DNA of 64,000 nucleotides, taken from positions 434,001 to 498,000 of the forward strand of contig NZ_CAJGZH010000003.1 of assembly GCF_904846075.1 (NCBI RefSeq). Direction: 5' to 3'. Positions 37,101 to 47,007 of the stretch are shown piece after piece. The DNA comes from Psychrobacter glacincola. GTDB taxonomy: Bacteria; Pseudomonadota; Gammaproteobacteria; Pseudomonadales; Moraxellaceae. The notes under the pieces are model-generated. The model was not told the DNA's origin. It was given only the letters and a program-made list of their open reading frames with translations, and did not search any database. Both the position numbers and the translations under genes were made by a program. Positions within the stretch are counted from its first letter, which is position 1; every line of letters begins with the position of its first letter.

Positions 37101-38646
37101 GCTGGCGGAAAAAGTCACCGACATGGCGGATTTGCTGCGACAACACTGCCATGGGCGTATCATCACCCATTGAACCGACAGGCTCTTGACCATTTTCGGC
37201 GTTGGGGCGGATAATTTCAGTACGCTCTTCATTGGTGATGTGATACATTTTTTGCAGTGTTTTTAGCTCATTACCACGGCATGTTTGCGCTGCTAATTCT
37301 TCCTCTAAACGCTCATCATCACGGATACGGGTTGCTTCTTCACGCAGCCATTTACGATACGGATGGGCTTTTTTCAGTAATGTCGCAATCGCTTTAGTAT
37401 CTAAAATTTGACCCGTTAAAGTATCAATAACGAGCATTTGACCAGGGCCAACGCGTCCTTTTGCCAATACATCTTTTGGCGAGTAATCCCACACACCAAC
37501 TTCAGAAGCAACGGTGATATAGCCGTTCTTGGTCGTCACCCAGCGCGATGGGCGCAGACCGTTACGATCAAGCATACAGACCGCATAGCGTCCATCTTGA
37601 ATCACCAAACCTGCTGGACCATCCCACGCTTCCATGTGCTGCGAATAAAACTCATAAAAGGCGCGCAAATCCATATCCATGCTATCGACATTCTGCCAAG
37701 CAGGTGGCACGAGAATCGACATCGCATGGAATAGATTCATACCACCTGACATGAGGACTTCAAGCATATTATCTAAGCTTGATGAGTCAGAGCCCGTACT
37801 GTTCACCAGTGGCGTCAACTCATTCAAATTGGGCAGTTTTTCTGATTTTAGTTTTGGCGTCCGTGCCTCAGACCAGTTGCGATTGCCTGTGATGGTGTTC
37901 AACTCGCCATTGTGGGCAAGATAACGAAACGGCTGCGCCAAAGGCCAACGCGGCAAGGTATTGGTGGAGAAACGTTGATGAAATACCACGATATGCGATG
38001 CCAAACGCGCATCTTGTAGATCCAAGAAAAATGCTGGCAAGTCTGATGGCATCACCAAACCTTTATAGATAATCGTCTGACAGCTTAATGAGCACACATA
38101 AAACAGCTCATCATCAGCCAAGCGCTGCTCTGCTTTTTTGCGTGCGACAAACAGTTTACGGTTAAAGTCATCCGCTGCCAAATCATCGGGTGCGTTGACA
38201 AACACTTGCTTAAAATCAGGTAAAGTCTCACGGCCAATGTCACCGACGATGCTCAAATCAAGCGGCACATCACGCCAGCCAGCAACCTCTAATCCTTGGG
38301 CGACAATCTCATCGCTAAGCACTTGGTGGCTATCACGAGCTTTTGTCTCATCTAAATTGACAAAGATCATACCAACGGCAAAGTTGTCAGTAATCGCGAA
38401 CCCTTGCTCAGCAGCAATACCTCTAAAAAACTCAACAGGCGTCGCCAGTAGTAGACCACAACCATCACCCGTTCTACCATCAGCAGCAACACCGCCGCGA
38501 TGGGTCATACAGCTTAGACTATGAATAGCAGTTTTTACCAAATCATGGCTGGCTTGTCCCTCAATATGAGCGATCAAACCAAAACCACAGTTATCAGAAA
38601 AATCATCTGGCGTGGCCAGGTGGGTTTGCGAGGAAATCATTGACAT
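34183..38646 (-). CDS. gltB: Glutamate synthase (NADPH) large subunit
   Basis: A 1487-residue large subunit of GOGAT. Start ATG 38646 is chosen because AAAAGGA lies 6 bases upstream; the frame continues to 38781, but that extension lacks a ribosome site. Cys20 in [14 protein letters not shown] is the N-terminal nucleophile of the class II glutamine amidotransferase, exposed after removal of a 19-residue propeptide as usual in this family. Then follow the central domain, the FMN-binding synthase barrel ([56 protein letters not shown]), the [3Fe-4S] motif [19 protein letters not shown] (C-x5-C-x4-C) and the C-terminal beta-helix domain. Confidence 0.97.
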   Translation of the reverse strand: MSMISSQTHLATPDDFSDNCGFGLIAHIEGQASHDLVKTAIHSLSCMTHRGGVAADGRTGDGCGLLLATPVEFFRGIAAEQGFAITDNFAVGMIFVNLDETKARDSHQVLSDEIVAQGLEVAGWRDVPLDLSIVGDIGRETLPDFKQVFVNAPDDLAADDFNRKLFVARKKAEQRLADDELFYVCSLSCQTIIYKGLVMPSDLPAFFLDLQDARLASHIVVFHQRFSTNTLPRWPLAQPFRYLAHNGELNTITGNRNWSEARTPKLKSEKLPNLNELTPLVNSTGSDSSSLDNMLEVLMSGGMNLFHAMSILVPPAWQNVDSMDMDLRAFYEFYSQHMEAWDGPAGLVIQDGRYAVCMLDRNGLRPSRWVTTKNGYITVASEVGVWDYSPKDVLAKGRVGPGQMLVIDTLTGQILDTKAIATLLKKAHPYRKWLREEATRIRDDERLEEELAAQTCRGNELKTLQKMYHITNEERTEIIRPNAENGQEPVGSMGDDTPMAVLSQQIRHVGDFFRQQFAQVTNPPIDPLRESIVMSLQTCLGAETNVFAPSARDAHRIILSSPVLSASKMQQLETLGDPAFKMARIDLNYDRTLELSEAIMAICEQVANSIRAGHTLIVLSDKHIDADKVPANAIMVTGAVHHYLIGQGIRTDANLIIETGLARDSHQVAVLIGFGATCVYPYLAYDVIDDLVATGELLGDPIQARVNFRKGLDKGLLKILSKMGISTIVSYRGAQLFEAVGLSEEVVSLCFKGVQSRIKGATFVDLAADQAQLAANAFKRRAPLDQGGLLKFVFNKEYHAFNPDVINSLHTAVRTGDYDNYRHYADLVNSRPVATLRDLLQLKTDNSIDVNDVEDISSILTRFDSAGMSLGALSPEAHEAIAMAMNTIGGRSNSGEGGEDPVRYGTLRNSKIKQIASGRFGVTPAYLRSAEVMQIKVAQGAKPGEGGQLPGGKVNALIARLRYSVPGVTLISPPPHHDIYSIEDLAQLIFDLKQVNPDALVSVKLVSRPGVGTIATGVAKAYADLITISGYDGGTAASPLSSIHHAGSPWELGLAETHQSLRVNGLRHKVRIQTDGGLKTGLDVVKAAILGAESFGFGTTPMIAVGCKYLRICHLNNCPTGVATQKAKLRDEHFIGEAEMLINFFKFVATETREWLAALGVRSMEELVGRTDLLEVLEGNTDKQRHLDLTPLLFSHPASSGKAQTCQVERNEPFDKGLLAEQMISDMLLNIRQGNGGDYSYYVGNCDRSIGARISGEIAQVWGNLGMSDMPIKLHLTGTAGQSLGVWNAGGLNIELEGDANDYVGKGMAGGEIVIYPPKDSSFTAQETAIIGNTCLYGATGGKLYAAGTAGERFGVRNSGAHAVIEGTGDHCCEYMTGGIVTILGRTGLNFGAGMTGGFAYVLDMEGDFFDRCNHELIDLNRISSEQTEEHRIHLQQVIEAHVNKTGSAWGQTILADFEHYVRKFYLVKPKAANIASLLKTTMADPQ

Positions 38647-39557
38647 GGCTAGTCCTTTTAGGTGAACGGGCAATTTATGCATCCAATGCAGATCATAAAC
38701 TGAAGACCGTAAGCAGAACGGGCTAATAATTAATATTCGTATATCCGAATTAATAAATGGTGTGACGCTCATAGACATCATACTTTGAGACTAAGGTGAA
38801 AGCTTTGGCACTTCCAGTCATTGCATGATATTTCAATAGATCATTAACATATTAAAAGATAGTAAACGGTCGCCCTTGGCAATGACATACAGCCCTGTAT
38901 ACCCGTTACCTAATCATCAATAACGCAATGTCGCTATCTTGAGTGTCACTTGTTATCACACCATGCCTAGCAATCCAGACTGATTGACTACGCATGTAAT
39001 AACCGTGCATTTGATTAATTTTGAATATCTGACGCTCTGTAATCAAGCGCTTCATTCACTCTAAAGAGAGCGATAATAAGAGAGGTTGCGCCACTTGCAA
39101 TAGCTTAATTATAGATAGCAAGTGACAACGCTTGAGACAAAAAATTTTAGTAACGTATCTTTTAAATGATAGAAGTTTACCAATTCACTGTTAAAAAACA
39201 ATTTTTACGATAACTATACAGAACGTCGCCCACAGTTATATTAGTTAATGACGGACAAAAAATCTAGTCTTTTCTATCGATTCACCCACCATATTTTGTA
39301 AGAGAACTTATTACTATTGGTTATAGGATGATTAAATGTTCTATGCAAATTTTGATACATAGTATCTGTGACAAGGCTTAGTTGAGATACTTAATTAAGA
39401 TCAACTTCTTTTGGAAATGTATTTTTAGTACTAGTTATATGCTGGATGATGCTCCAAAAAAAACCCCACTAACCAGCTTGTCAGTGGGTTTTTGTCAATC
39501 ATAGTGGTAACGAGGTTATCATAACTATCAACGATATGGTCAAAGGACAGATATACT
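38647..39557. other. Long intergenic region upstream of gltB
   Basis: A 911-base AT-rich gap. It holds the terminator of the SPOR-like gene (39456-39493) and should contain the gltB promoter and its regulatory sites. No open frame of protein character and no recognised RNA gene was seen. The size is large for this otherwise compact cluster. Confidence 0.5.
39456..39493 (-). terminator. Terminator after the SPOR-like protein gene
   Basis: On the minus strand, ACCCACT and AGTGGGGT form a stem around a loop of about 14 bases, followed by T8. Confidence 0.82.
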
Positions 39558-40631
39558 CTAATTATTTTTGTCTTCTATCAGCGTTTTCATACTATCGTTA
39601 CTGTTCTTAGGAGGATTGGTATTCTTGCTAGTAGCGTTTGCGCCAGAATTTGTGCTACTGGTACTACTTGGCGGCTTTGGTGTTGCGACTACTGGGGGTT
39701 TTTTAGTGGTATTTTCAGTGCCTGATGTCGCTGGTTTTTTATTCTCTGATTCAGACTTAGTTCCACTACCTTCATTTTTAGGTGCTGTGACAGAGGAGAC
39801 TTCCTCTTCATTGCCAACAATACGCTCTTCAGTGACCGATAAAGTATCGGAGGTATCCGCTGACTGACGGATACTTTCATTGTCGCTGTTACTGGCAGTT
39901 TCTTGACTGCTACGACCAGCATTGTCCCCATTATCCGTTTCTGGCAGTGGCTGGCGCACTGGCACTTCGCGCTTAGTCGGTTTTAAATCAACAGAACGTG
40001 TGCGTCTGATACTCAAATCTTTAACTGGATCAGGGCGTTCATAATTATCAATGATACCGACATAACGATTGATCTCTTCTGGCAACACGCGCACATTGGC
40101 TGGCAACTTAAAGTCTATCAGTTTTGCCGCGCCAACGGCTTCTTGTGGACTACTCATGAGCCCATAAGTTAACATATAGCGAACTTGATTTTCATCGTCA
40201 AGATAACGGAAATAAGCAAATTTATTACGGTCTGCGCGGCCTTCTAGATAACTGACAATCACATCGTTTTCGGCGACATTCATCACCTGCACTGTCCACT
40301 TACCTTTATTCGCCAACAAATAACGTTTGTCTTTAAACTCAGCAGGATAATTGCGCAAATCACGCACCGTCGTATCAAAACTAATGGGCTGCACGTCGGT
40401 ATCAAGCTCGTGTAACGACTCTATTTTTAAGGGCTGCTCAAGCTCAGCACTCAATGGTTGCGGTGCTGATATGGGGGCATTTTCAATTTTGGCACCCATT
40501 GCTGGCGTTTGACTAAACATCCAAATCAGAGCCGTAACCACACCCAGCAGCAAGGTCATTATCAGCCAAATCAACGCTTGACGGCGATATGACTGGCTAG
40601 CGGTACGCGGCGTCGATCTTGAAGCTGCCAT
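39558..40631 (-). CDS. SPOR-like membrane protein (DamX position)
   Basis: A 357-residue protein; start ATG 40631 is fixed by AAGGA 7 bases upstream. One membrane helix (about 20-40, ALIWLIMTLLLGVVTALIWMF) gives an N-in, periplasm-out topology. Residues about 108-195 resemble a SPOR peptidoglycan-binding domain: GKWTVQVMNV at the start, then KFAYFRYLDDENQVRYMLTYGLMSSPQEAVGAAKLI, and a closing strand. The remaining 150 residues are a disordered Ser/Thr/Pro/Asn-rich tail. It follows aroB, where DamX sits in E. coli and Pseudomonas, so a role in cell division or septal peptidoglycan is likely. Unlike DamX, the SPOR-like part is in the middle rather than at the C-terminus. Confidence 0.72.
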   Translation of the reverse strand: MAASRSTPRTASQSYRRQALIWLIMTLLLGVVTALIWMFSQTPAMGAKIENAPISAPQPLSAELEQPLKIESLHELDTDVQPISFDTTVRDLRNYPAEFKDKRYLLANKGKWTVQVMNVAENDVIVSYLEGRADRNKFAYFRYLDDENQVRYMLTYGLMSSPQEAVGAAKLIDFKLPANVRVLPEEINRYVGIIDNYERPDPVKDLSIRRTRSVDLKPTKREVPVRQPLPETDNGDNAGRSSQETASNSDNESIRQSADTSDTLSVTEERIVGNEEEVSSVTAPKNEGSGTKSESENKKPATSGTENTTKKPPVVATPKPPSSTSSTNSGANATSKNTNPPKNSNDSMKTLIEDKNN

Positions 40632-40760
40632 GGGAGTATCCTTGGTGAAAATAAAGTTGACCGCATTCAAGAGATGCGCAGTAAGTAGAATGGCGGCGAG
40701 CCAGTCTGCTTTAAACCGTTGCGTTCAGTGAGCATTCACGAGCACTAAAGCGTTAAGACA

Positions 40761-41870
40761 TTATACGCGGTGTTGTGACAATACCTCGTGCAAAAGACCT
40801 TCATCGAAATCATTGGTCAATACGGCCTGACCCAGTGATTTTAACAAAATCAGGCGGATTTGTCCGTGTTTCACTTTTTTATCATGTCCCATCAAGCTCA
40901 GCGCCGTTTGTGTATCAATGCGTGGCGGGGTGATAGGCAAATTCGCTAAGGTTAAAATACGCTTAATACGAGCAACGTCTTCGACCATTAACCATCCCAT
41001 TTTCTGTGATAACTCTGCGGCTTGTACCATGCCAGCAGCGACTGCCTCACCGTGTAGCCAATTGCCATAGCCTTCATGTGTTTCAATGACATGACCAAAA
41101 GTATGACCGAAGTTTAACAATGCTCGCACGCCTGACTCTCTTTCATCTTGCGCGACGACATCCGCTTTATACTGACAGCAGCGTTTTACGGCATCACCAA
41201 GTACCGCTAAATCCAAATCCATCATCGCCGGCAGATTGACTTCCAGCCAATCTAAAAACGTGATATCCATAATGAGCGCGTATTTAATGACCTCAGCCAA
41301 CCCTGCTGACAACTCGCGCGCTGGCAAAGTCTTGAGCGTACTCATATCAGCAAGGACCATTTGCGGCTGCCAAAAAGCGCCAATCATGTTTTTGCCTTGA
41401 GGGTGATTGATGCCCGTCTTACCACCAACGCTCGAATCCACTTGTGACAGTAGCGTGGTTGGAATCTGAATAAAATTTACACCACGCATAAAGCTTGCTG
41501 CAGCAAAGCCAGTCATATCACCAATAACGCCACCACCTAAAGCAATAAGCGTAACGTCACGATTAAAATGCGCTGCCATTAATACATCGTAAATTTGATT
41601 GATACTGGTCTGATGCTTATATTGCTCACCATCTGGCAATACGCAAACACGCACAATGAACTGCTCTGTTAACTCTTTTTCTAAAGCATTTAGGTATAAA
41701 GGCGCAACAGTATCATTAGTGACAATCAATACTTGGCGACCACGAATATAAGGTGTGATCAGCTTTGCCATACTGTTGTGATCTATCGCTGTTTTTTCAG
41801 TAATGACGATTGGATAGTCATGGCTTTGCGTATGAACCGTTAAGCCGTCATGAAACAGTGGCGTTGCCAT
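40761..41870 (-). CDS. aroB: 3-Dehydroquinate synthase
   Basis: A 369-residue NAD- and metal-dependent enzyme that turns DAHP into 3-dehydroquinate, step two of the shikimate pathway. Start ATG 41870 has GGGAG 6 bases upstream. Motifs: [16 protein letters not shown], the NAD-binding [54 protein letters not shown], the metal-site [15 protein letters not shown] and [12 protein letters not shown], and HGEAVAAGM. It lies downstream of aroK, separated by a copy of the dispersed palindromic repeat, in the conserved aroK-aroB-damX order. Confidence 0.97.
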   Translation of the reverse strand: MATPLFHDGLTVHTQSHDYPIVITEKTAIDHNSMAKLITPYIRGRQVLIVTNDTVAPLYLNALEKELTEQFIVRVCVLPDGEQYKHQTSINQIYDVLMAAHFNRDVTLIALGGGVIGDMTGFAAASFMRGVNFIQIPTTLLSQVDSSVGGKTGINHPQGKNMIGAFWQPQMVLADMSTLKTLPARELSAGLAEVIKYALIMDITFLDWLEVNLPAMMDLDLAVLGDAVKRCCQYKADVVAQDERESGVRALLNFGHTFGHVIETHEGYGNWLHGEAVAAGMVQAAELSQKMGWLMVEDVARIKRILTLANLPITPPRIDTQTALSLMGHDKKVKHGQIRLILLKSLGQAVLTNDFDEGLLHEVLSQHRV

Positions 41871-41925
41871 TAAACACTCCCTAAACATTTTGAATGAGAT
41901 AAAAGTAGCTGAGCTTAACTAGGGC

Positions 41926-41977
41926 GCGTCCTGATTTTTATCGCCATTTTTAAATGAGGACACGCCTTGATAAAGTT
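41926..41977. repeat. Dispersed palindromic repeat, copy B
   Basis: Lies between aroK and aroB. The arms AGGGCGCGTCCT and AGGACACGCCT are imperfect complements and the core reads ATTTTTATCGCCATTTTTAAAT. Its reverse complement matches copy C at 51027 over about 35 bases. Confidence 0.75.
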
Positions 41978-41988
41978 TACCATTATGG

Positions 41989-42549
41989 TTAATTTTCTTT
42001 ATCTTCTGCTGCTATAGCAGTCGAGTCAGTAAATGACTCTAGTTGCTGTAAGAGCTGATTGACCATATGACGGGGATAAGTATGACCAGTTGGCATAATA
42101 ATATGAGCGACTTGGCGATATAAGGGATCACGGGTGCTATATAAATCTTGCAAGATTTTTCTAGGATTTGGCTGCTGTAACAGTGGTCGTGATTTGTCTT
42201 TAGCCGTGCGAGCCATTTGCACATCAACTGGCGCATTCAAATAAACCACGATGCCGCGCTGATGCAAAAACGCTCTGTTTTCAGCACACATCACAGCGCC
42301 ACCACCGGTCGCTAAGACGATTTGGTCTTTTTGAGTCAACTCATCGATGGCGCGCGTTTCACGCTCACGGAAGCCCGCCTCGCCTTCTTTAGCGAATATC
42401 CAAGCAATGTCAGCCCCTGTCTGCGATTCAATGTACCAATCACTGTCTACAAAGGTGCGCCCCAACTGCTTAGCCAGCAATTTACCGATGGTTGTCTTCC
42501 CTGCTCCCATCGGCCCTACTAAAAACACCGACGGCAATTCCTCCACCAT
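41989..42549 (-). CDS. aroK: Shikimate kinase
   Basis: A 186-residue kinase that phosphorylates shikimate to shikimate-3-phosphate. Walker A is VGPMGAGKTTIGKLLAKQL (about 11-29), followed by the shikimate-binding Asp in FVDSDWYIE, the FREREtr-type block GFRERETRAIDEL, the GGG loop LATGGGAVM and the lid region with RPLL. First gene after the pilMNOPQ cluster on the same strand; a pilQ terminator lies between, so aroK probably has its own promoter. Confidence 0.97.
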   Translation of the reverse strand: MVEELPSVFLVGPMGAGKTTIGKLLAKQLGRTFVDSDWYIESQTGADIAWIFAKEGEAGFRERETRAIDELTQKDQIVLATGGGAVMCAENRAFLHQRGIVVYLNAPVDVQMARTAKDKSRPLLQQPNPRKILQDLYSTRDPLYRQVAHIIMPTGHTYPRHMVNQLLQQLESFTDSTAIAAEDKEN

Positions 42550-42655
42550 AATACTTACTCAGCTAAATTAGCTATGATACAACGTCATTGATATTCTGGC
42601 TAGTAATGAGCGTTGATTATTGTTAGTAAAATTCAATCAATATGGAAATTTTCCC

Positions 42656-42689
42656 ATAAAAAAAGCAAGCGTTGATGCTTGCTTCTTTT
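42656..42689 (-). terminator. Terminator after pilQ
   Basis: On the minus strand, AAGCAAGC pairs with GCTTGCTT (42663-42684) around a 6-base loop, followed by T7. It separates the pil operon from aroK. Confidence 0.92.
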
Positions 42690-42713
42690 AAGCGAAAACC
42701 AATCAATAAATGA

Positions 42714-45053
42714 TTAATCTATGCGGCTAATACCATCATTGATTAATTTTGGCGTGATAAATATCAATAACTCTTCTTTAGAATTACTACGCACGTCTTT
42801 ACGGAAAGCGCGACCAATATAAGGCAGGTCTCCCAAGAACGGTACTTTATCAACACCATTGCTGGTACGATTCTTAAAGACACCACCCAACACAACCGTT
42901 TGACCATCTTCGACAATAACATTGGTTGAAATAGAGTCTTCAGCAATAGCAACCTGATTGTTAATAATGGTTGGCGTACCGTTAGTGATTAACAATTGCA
43001 AACCGATTTTGCCATCTGGGGTGATATTTGGTGTGGCCTCTAAACTCAATGCTGCTTCTTTAAAGCTAGTGGTAGTTGCTCCACTGGCAGACGCTTCTTG
43101 ATAAGGAATCTGCGTCCCTGAAGAAACTTTCGCCGTTTGCTTGTCTGCTGTCAGAATCTTCGGCGTAGAAATCACTTCACCGCGATTATCCGCTTGCAGT
43201 GCTGACAATTCAAGATCAAGCATCACATCTGACATGCTAAGCAAGCCAAAGGCAATGCTACCAGCAGGGTTGGCAACCCCTAAATCGACGTTTAAGTTAT
43301 CAGGACGAGTAATATCGTATGAAGGATAAGAAACTGTTTGACCATTTACCGTCGTCGTTTCTACATCAAAGTCTTTTAAATCCCATAGCGTTTGATTACT
43401 ACCACCGACCAATAAATTACGGTTGTTAGCAGCACCATTTGACAAGATACCCCAACGAACCCCAATCTCTTTACTAAAGCTATCAGTGGCACTCACAATA
43501 CGCGCTTCAATCATAACCTGACGGACTGGAATATCAATTTTACCAATCAACTTATGGATATTCTCGATACTGTCAGCCACATCTTTAATAATTAAGGTAT
43601 TGGTACGCTCATCTACCGTTACCGTTCCACGATTAGACAATAAGGTATTGTTATCAGCAGCATTTGCATTGCTGCCACCTGATGAGCCACTGCCTTGAGA
43701 AATAAGTGTCAAAACATCTGGCGCTTTTGCATAGCTAAGACGAATATATTCTGTGCGTAATGGCGCAAAAGATTCAACCGCTTGCTGTGCTTCAAGCTCA
43801 CGTGCTTCTTGCTCAGCAAGCTCGGTGGAAGGCGCAACCAAAATGACATTGCCATTTTCACGCTTACCAAGATTCTTACTCTTTAGAATAATATCTAGCG
43901 CTTGATCCCATGGGACATTAATCAGGCGTAAGGTGATATTGCCCGCGACTGAATCACTAGCCACAATATTCATTTCTGTGAACTGCGCTAGGATATCTAA
44001 GACACTGCGAATCTCAACGTCTTGAAACTCCATAGATAGCGCTTCACCGCTATAGACTTTTTCTTCAAGTGTTGGCTCACGTAGTAGCTCAGGTTTTCTG
44101 ATATTAATATTCAGCTGATTGCCTGATTGATAAGCCTGATACTCATAATCTTCTTTGACATTAATAGTAATTACACCATTTTGACCTTGGTTTTTAGTAT
44201 CAATACTATCAACCAGACCACTATTAATATTCAAACGGCGCAATAAATTTCTTGGCACGGTGCTACCCGTTAAGCGTACCACTAACTTGTTGCCTTGACG
44301 TTGTACATCAACGGGAATGGCTTCATTGGTAAGTGCGATGCTAACGTTGCCACCACCATCATTTCCTGCGGCAAAATTGACGGCACTCAAACCATCATAG
44401 CTATATTGCTTACTCACTTGCGATGCAGCAAGTTGTGGGCTTAATAATGGGTTAACTCTGACCACCATGGTATCAGCAGGCACTTGATTTTTAACCACCG
44501 TTTTACTGGCTATATTGACTGCCGGTGCACTACTGGTTTCTACAATCGGTGTAACGACTGCTGTCGTCGTGATCGCATTATTGTCATTGAGTACGTCTTG
44601 GATAGGATCATTGGTCATTACTGGACGATTAGGATCGGTAATGGTTAATAGTAAATCGTTACCCTCAATCGATGTCGTATAGTTACCTGCCTGTTTTAGC
44701 TCAACAATCAGGCGCGTAGTACTGTCACTATTTAACGTCGTGACCTTATCAATCATACCAATATTGTATTCATTAAAGCGACTAGCAAGTCCATTCTGTA
44801 CTTTTTCAAAATCTAGTACCAAACGGCTAGGGTTATCAAGCTGATAGGCGGCAGGTAACACTGGCAAACCGTCAAATCCCAAACGCATTTGCGTCACTGC
44901 TGGTGCAGTTTGTACCACAGAAACTTCGTTAATGCGCTGTGCGGCATGGGCACTATTACTCACTGCTACCATGCTGATTGCCAATGCTGAAATGGCAAAA
45001 GCAGAAGATACGCGGTTGCTCATCATCATTACCTTGTTATTGCGTACTGTCAT
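42714..45053 (-). CDS. pilQ: Type IV pilus secretin PilQ
   Basis: A 779-residue outer membrane secretin through which type IV pili and incoming DNA pass. After a signal peptide (SAFAISALAISMVAVSNSAHAA) come two AMIN peptidoglycan-binding domains (about 40-130 and 215-320), a short STN/N0 domain (about 345-395, SVLDILAQFTEMNIVASDS), an N1 domain (about 430-500, with VTVDERTNTLIIKD) and the secretin barrel (about 565-775) ending with the signature VPFLGDLPYIGRAFRKD. Start ATG 45053 has GAGGA 7 bases upstream. It is the last gene of pilMNOPQ. Confidence 0.97.
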   Translation of the reverse strand: MTVRNNKVMMMSNRVSSAFAISALAISMVAVSNSAHAAQRINEVSVVQTAPAVTQMRLGFDGLPVLPAAYQLDNPSRLVLDFEKVQNGLASRFNEYNIGMIDKVTTLNSDSTTRLIVELKQAGNYTTSIEGNDLLLTITDPNRPVMTNDPIQDVLNDNNAITTTAVVTPIVETSSAPAVNIASKTVVKNQVPADTMVVRVNPLLSPQLAASQVSKQYSYDGLSAVNFAAGNDGGGNVSIALTNEAIPVDVQRQGNKLVVRLTGSTVPRNLLRRLNINSGLVDSIDTKNQGQNGVITINVKEDYEYQAYQSGNQLNINIRKPELLREPTLEEKVYSGEALSMEFQDVEIRSVLDILAQFTEMNIVASDSVAGNITLRLINVPWDQALDIILKSKNLGKRENGNVILVAPSTELAEQEARELEAQQAVESFAPLRTEYIRLSYAKAPDVLTLISQGSGSSGGSNANAADNNTLLSNRGTVTVDERTNTLIIKDVADSIENIHKLIGKIDIPVRQVMIEARIVSATDSFSKEIGVRWGILSNGAANNRNLLVGGSNQTLWDLKDFDVETTTVNGQTVSYPSYDITRPDNLNVDLGVANPAGSIAFGLLSMSDVMLDLELSALQADNRGEVISTPKILTADKQTAKVSSGTQIPYQEASASGATTTSFKEAALSLEATPNITPDGKIGLQLLITNGTPTIINNQVAIAEDSISTNVIVEDGQTVVLGGVFKNRTSNGVDKVPFLGDLPYIGRAFRKDVRSNSKEELLIFITPKLINDGISRID

Positions 45054-45080
45054 TATTTATTCCTCAAAAAATCTGCCGAC

Positions 45081-45614
45081 TTAGCTTATGGGTGAAACCA
45101 ACGACTGGGGTTTTTCAACAAACCCAGCGCGGCTGTCTGGCACAATTTCAATCAAGTTAATCTGGGTCGGCGTGATTTCAACAATACGGCCGTCATTTAG
45201 TCCAAGATAATCACCTACTTTCACACTCGCGACTGAACCATCAGGGCGTTGTACCAACGCATATCGCTGACCTTCAGGTGAAATTACGACACCACGAAAA
45301 ATCAGTTGCGATAGCTCATATTGCTCAAGAGGTTCTTTCACTCTGGTAATGTCAGGACGCACACCATCGATGGAAGTGGTAGGACCTTGGACATTGACTA
45401 AACTCGGTGGTAAGAATGGACTGCGCTGTGCGCTGGCACTATAAACAAAGTCTTCTACTAGCTCAGCTTTGGGCGGTGGTTCAATAGGTTGAGCTGGCTG
45501 ATTACGGATATCGGTCATTGATTGCTCCGCCATACCAATGCGATCCGCACACCCTGTTATGGACAATACAGCCATGCTTAAAACCAATAGCGTAGGCAGT
45601 TTTTGAATATTCAT
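45081..45614 (-). CDS. pilP: Type IV pilus assembly lipoprotein PilP
   Basis: A 177-residue inner membrane lipoprotein (signal MNIQKLPTLLVLSMAVLSIT, lipidated Cys22) that links the PilN/PilO dimer to PilQ. A flexible Pro-rich linker (residues 35-85) leads to the beta-sandwich HR domain (about 90-165) with SQLIFRGVVISPEGQRYALVQRPDGSVASVKVGDYLGLNDGRIVEI, characteristic of PilP. The ATG overlaps the last base of the pilO stop codon region, so translation is coupled. Confidence 0.95.
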   Translation of the reverse strand: MNIQKLPTLLVLSMAVLSITGCADRIGMAEQSMTDIRNQPAQPIEPPPKAELVEDFVYSASAQRSPFLPPSLVNVQGPTTSIDGVRPDITRVKEPLEQYELSQLIFRGVVISPEGQRYALVQRPDGSVASVKVGDYLGLNDGRIVEITPTQINLIEIVPDSRAGFVEKPQSLVSPIS

Positions 45615-46348
45615 TAGTTGCCTCCTGCATTATCAGTGGTCGCAGCGTCAGTGACAGCAACCGTTTCATCACCCTCAGGGTCAGCTTCTTTTGAACGATA
45701 GGTTTTGGTTTGCAATACCAAATTAAGCTCCGGTAAGACATCCAATGTCGGCTGCGGATTGCTGACCTCAAAATCATGCATAGTAATGATTCGTGGTAAG
45801 GCGGCAAGACCACTAATAAAGCTACCGAACTGATGATATTCACCCAAAGCAGCAATGCGGATAGGTTGCTCAATAAAAAATTCGTTTTCAATCTCAGGCT
45901 CTACTGAAATGTCTTGAAAACGTATATTGCTGCCGACACCCGTCATGTTAATGCCCTCAACCAGCTCTGATACACGCGTATCTTTTGGTAGCTGATCGAG
46001 TAAGGTATTGAACTCAGCTTCCATTTGGACAACTTGCTCTTGGTAAGCTTTTAAATGACGCGCGCGTGATTCTTTTTCACGATAGCTATCAAGTAACGTT
46101 TGTTGCTGGCTCTCAGCAGCATTGATCTCATCGATCTTACTACTAATCGGTAAAGCCCACGCCAACGCTGCGATGAGCGTAATGATAAGCCCTATTACCG
46201 TTACCTTTACAGGTAATGGCCAGCTGCCGTAGTTTTCAGAGTCCAACGATTCAAAACTGCGGCGGAATTCCTGTAAATCAAACTGTTGCTTTGGTTTCAA
46301 GGCTGTTTTTTTGGTTTTAATCAGGCTTTTTTTACGGTTAAGCTTCAT
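45614..46348 (-). CDS. pilO: Type IV pilus assembly protein PilO
   Basis: A 244-residue bitopic inner membrane protein: a cytosolic N-terminus of about 45 residues, longer and more basic than usual (KLNRKKSLIKTKKTALKPKQQ), one helix (about 50-68, VTVIGLIITLIAALAWALP), a coiled coil (about 72-115) and a ferredoxin-like periplasmic domain with IRFQDISVEPE and EYHQFGSFISGLAALPRIITMHDF. It pairs with PilN to make the alignment complex. The start overlaps the pilN stop by 4 bases (ATGA). Confidence 0.95.
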   Translation of the reverse strand: MKLNRKKSLIKTKKTALKPKQQFDLQEFRRSFESLDSENYGSWPLPVKVTVIGLIITLIAALAWALPISSKIDEINAAESQQQTLLDSYREKESRARHLKAYQEQVVQMEAEFNTLLDQLPKDTRVSELVEGINMTGVGSNIRFQDISVEPEIENEFFIEQPIRIAALGEYHQFGSFISGLAALPRIITMHDFEVSNPQPTLDVLPELNLVLQTKTYRSKEADPEGDETVAVTDAATTDNAGGN

Positions 46349-47007
46349 AACTCACCTCCAGGTACAGTGGTACCGTCAGCACCTTCTACAGGAACGGCTG
46401 TTTCCGACTGTACTTTGGTCGTGATCACAAACTGTACATAACTGTCTTCAGGATAAATAGGACGCGGCTGTTCGCCAGCGGTGACCGTATTATTAAGCAC
46501 TGGTGCAGATTCGTAAGCACTGATATTTTGTTGGATATTACTAACGGCTGAATCACCCATCCATTTACTATCATCAAGATTACGAATCAAACTTGATACA
46601 ATATTAGGATTATCAGCTCGACCTGTCAGCGTCAAAACATCGCCTTCACGTTTGAGGTTATTCAAATAGAGTGCCGGCGGGATAGCTTTAGCAAGATCAT
46701 CCCATAAACGAACAGGCACAGGACGTCGACCCTGCAAGTCTTGAATGACTTGCATACGTGAAATAATATCGTCACGGCGCTGCTCCAGACTATCAATTTC
46801 AGTCAAAGCCGTATCTAAAAGCGCATTTTCTTTTTCAATCAATGCGTTCGCATCAAGTTGTTCATCAAGCTCGTTGTTAAAGTAGCTCCATGAAGCAAAT
46901 GCAGCCAATAAAGTAAGCAAAGTCACTGCCACTACTAACGTGAGAAATTCTTTATTGCGACGCTCGCGCTCTTCTTGGCGCCAAGGTAATAGGTTAATAC
47001 GAGCCAT
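46345..47007 (-). CDS. pilN: Type IV pilus assembly protein PilN
   Basis: A 220-residue inner membrane protein beginning MARINLLPWRQEERERR, the conserved N-terminal peptide that docks in PilM. A single helix (about 24-42), a coiled coil (45-95) and a periplasmic ferredoxin-like domain (PRPVPVRLWDDLAKAIPPALYLNNL, LTLTGRADNPNIVSSLIRNLDDS) follow. Start ATG 47007 overlaps the pilM stop codon by one base; the longer frame to 47037 lies inside pilM and is not used. Confidence 0.95.
   Translation of the reverse strand: MARINLLPWRQEERERRNKEFLTLVVAVTLLTLLAAFASWSYFNNELDEQLDANALIEKENALLDTALTEIDSLEQRRDDIISRMQVIQDLQGRRPVPVRLWDDLAKAIPPALYLNNLKREGDVLTLTGRADNPNIVSSLIRNLDDSKWMGDSAVSNIQQNISAYESAPVLNNTVTAGEQPRPIYPEDSYVQFVITTKVQSETAVPVEGADGTTVPGGEL

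Noticed and set aside
38647..38781. N-terminal extension of GltB
   Set aside because: A strong AAAAGGA site and the family propeptide length place the start at 38646; the extension reads through promoter-like AT-rich sequence.
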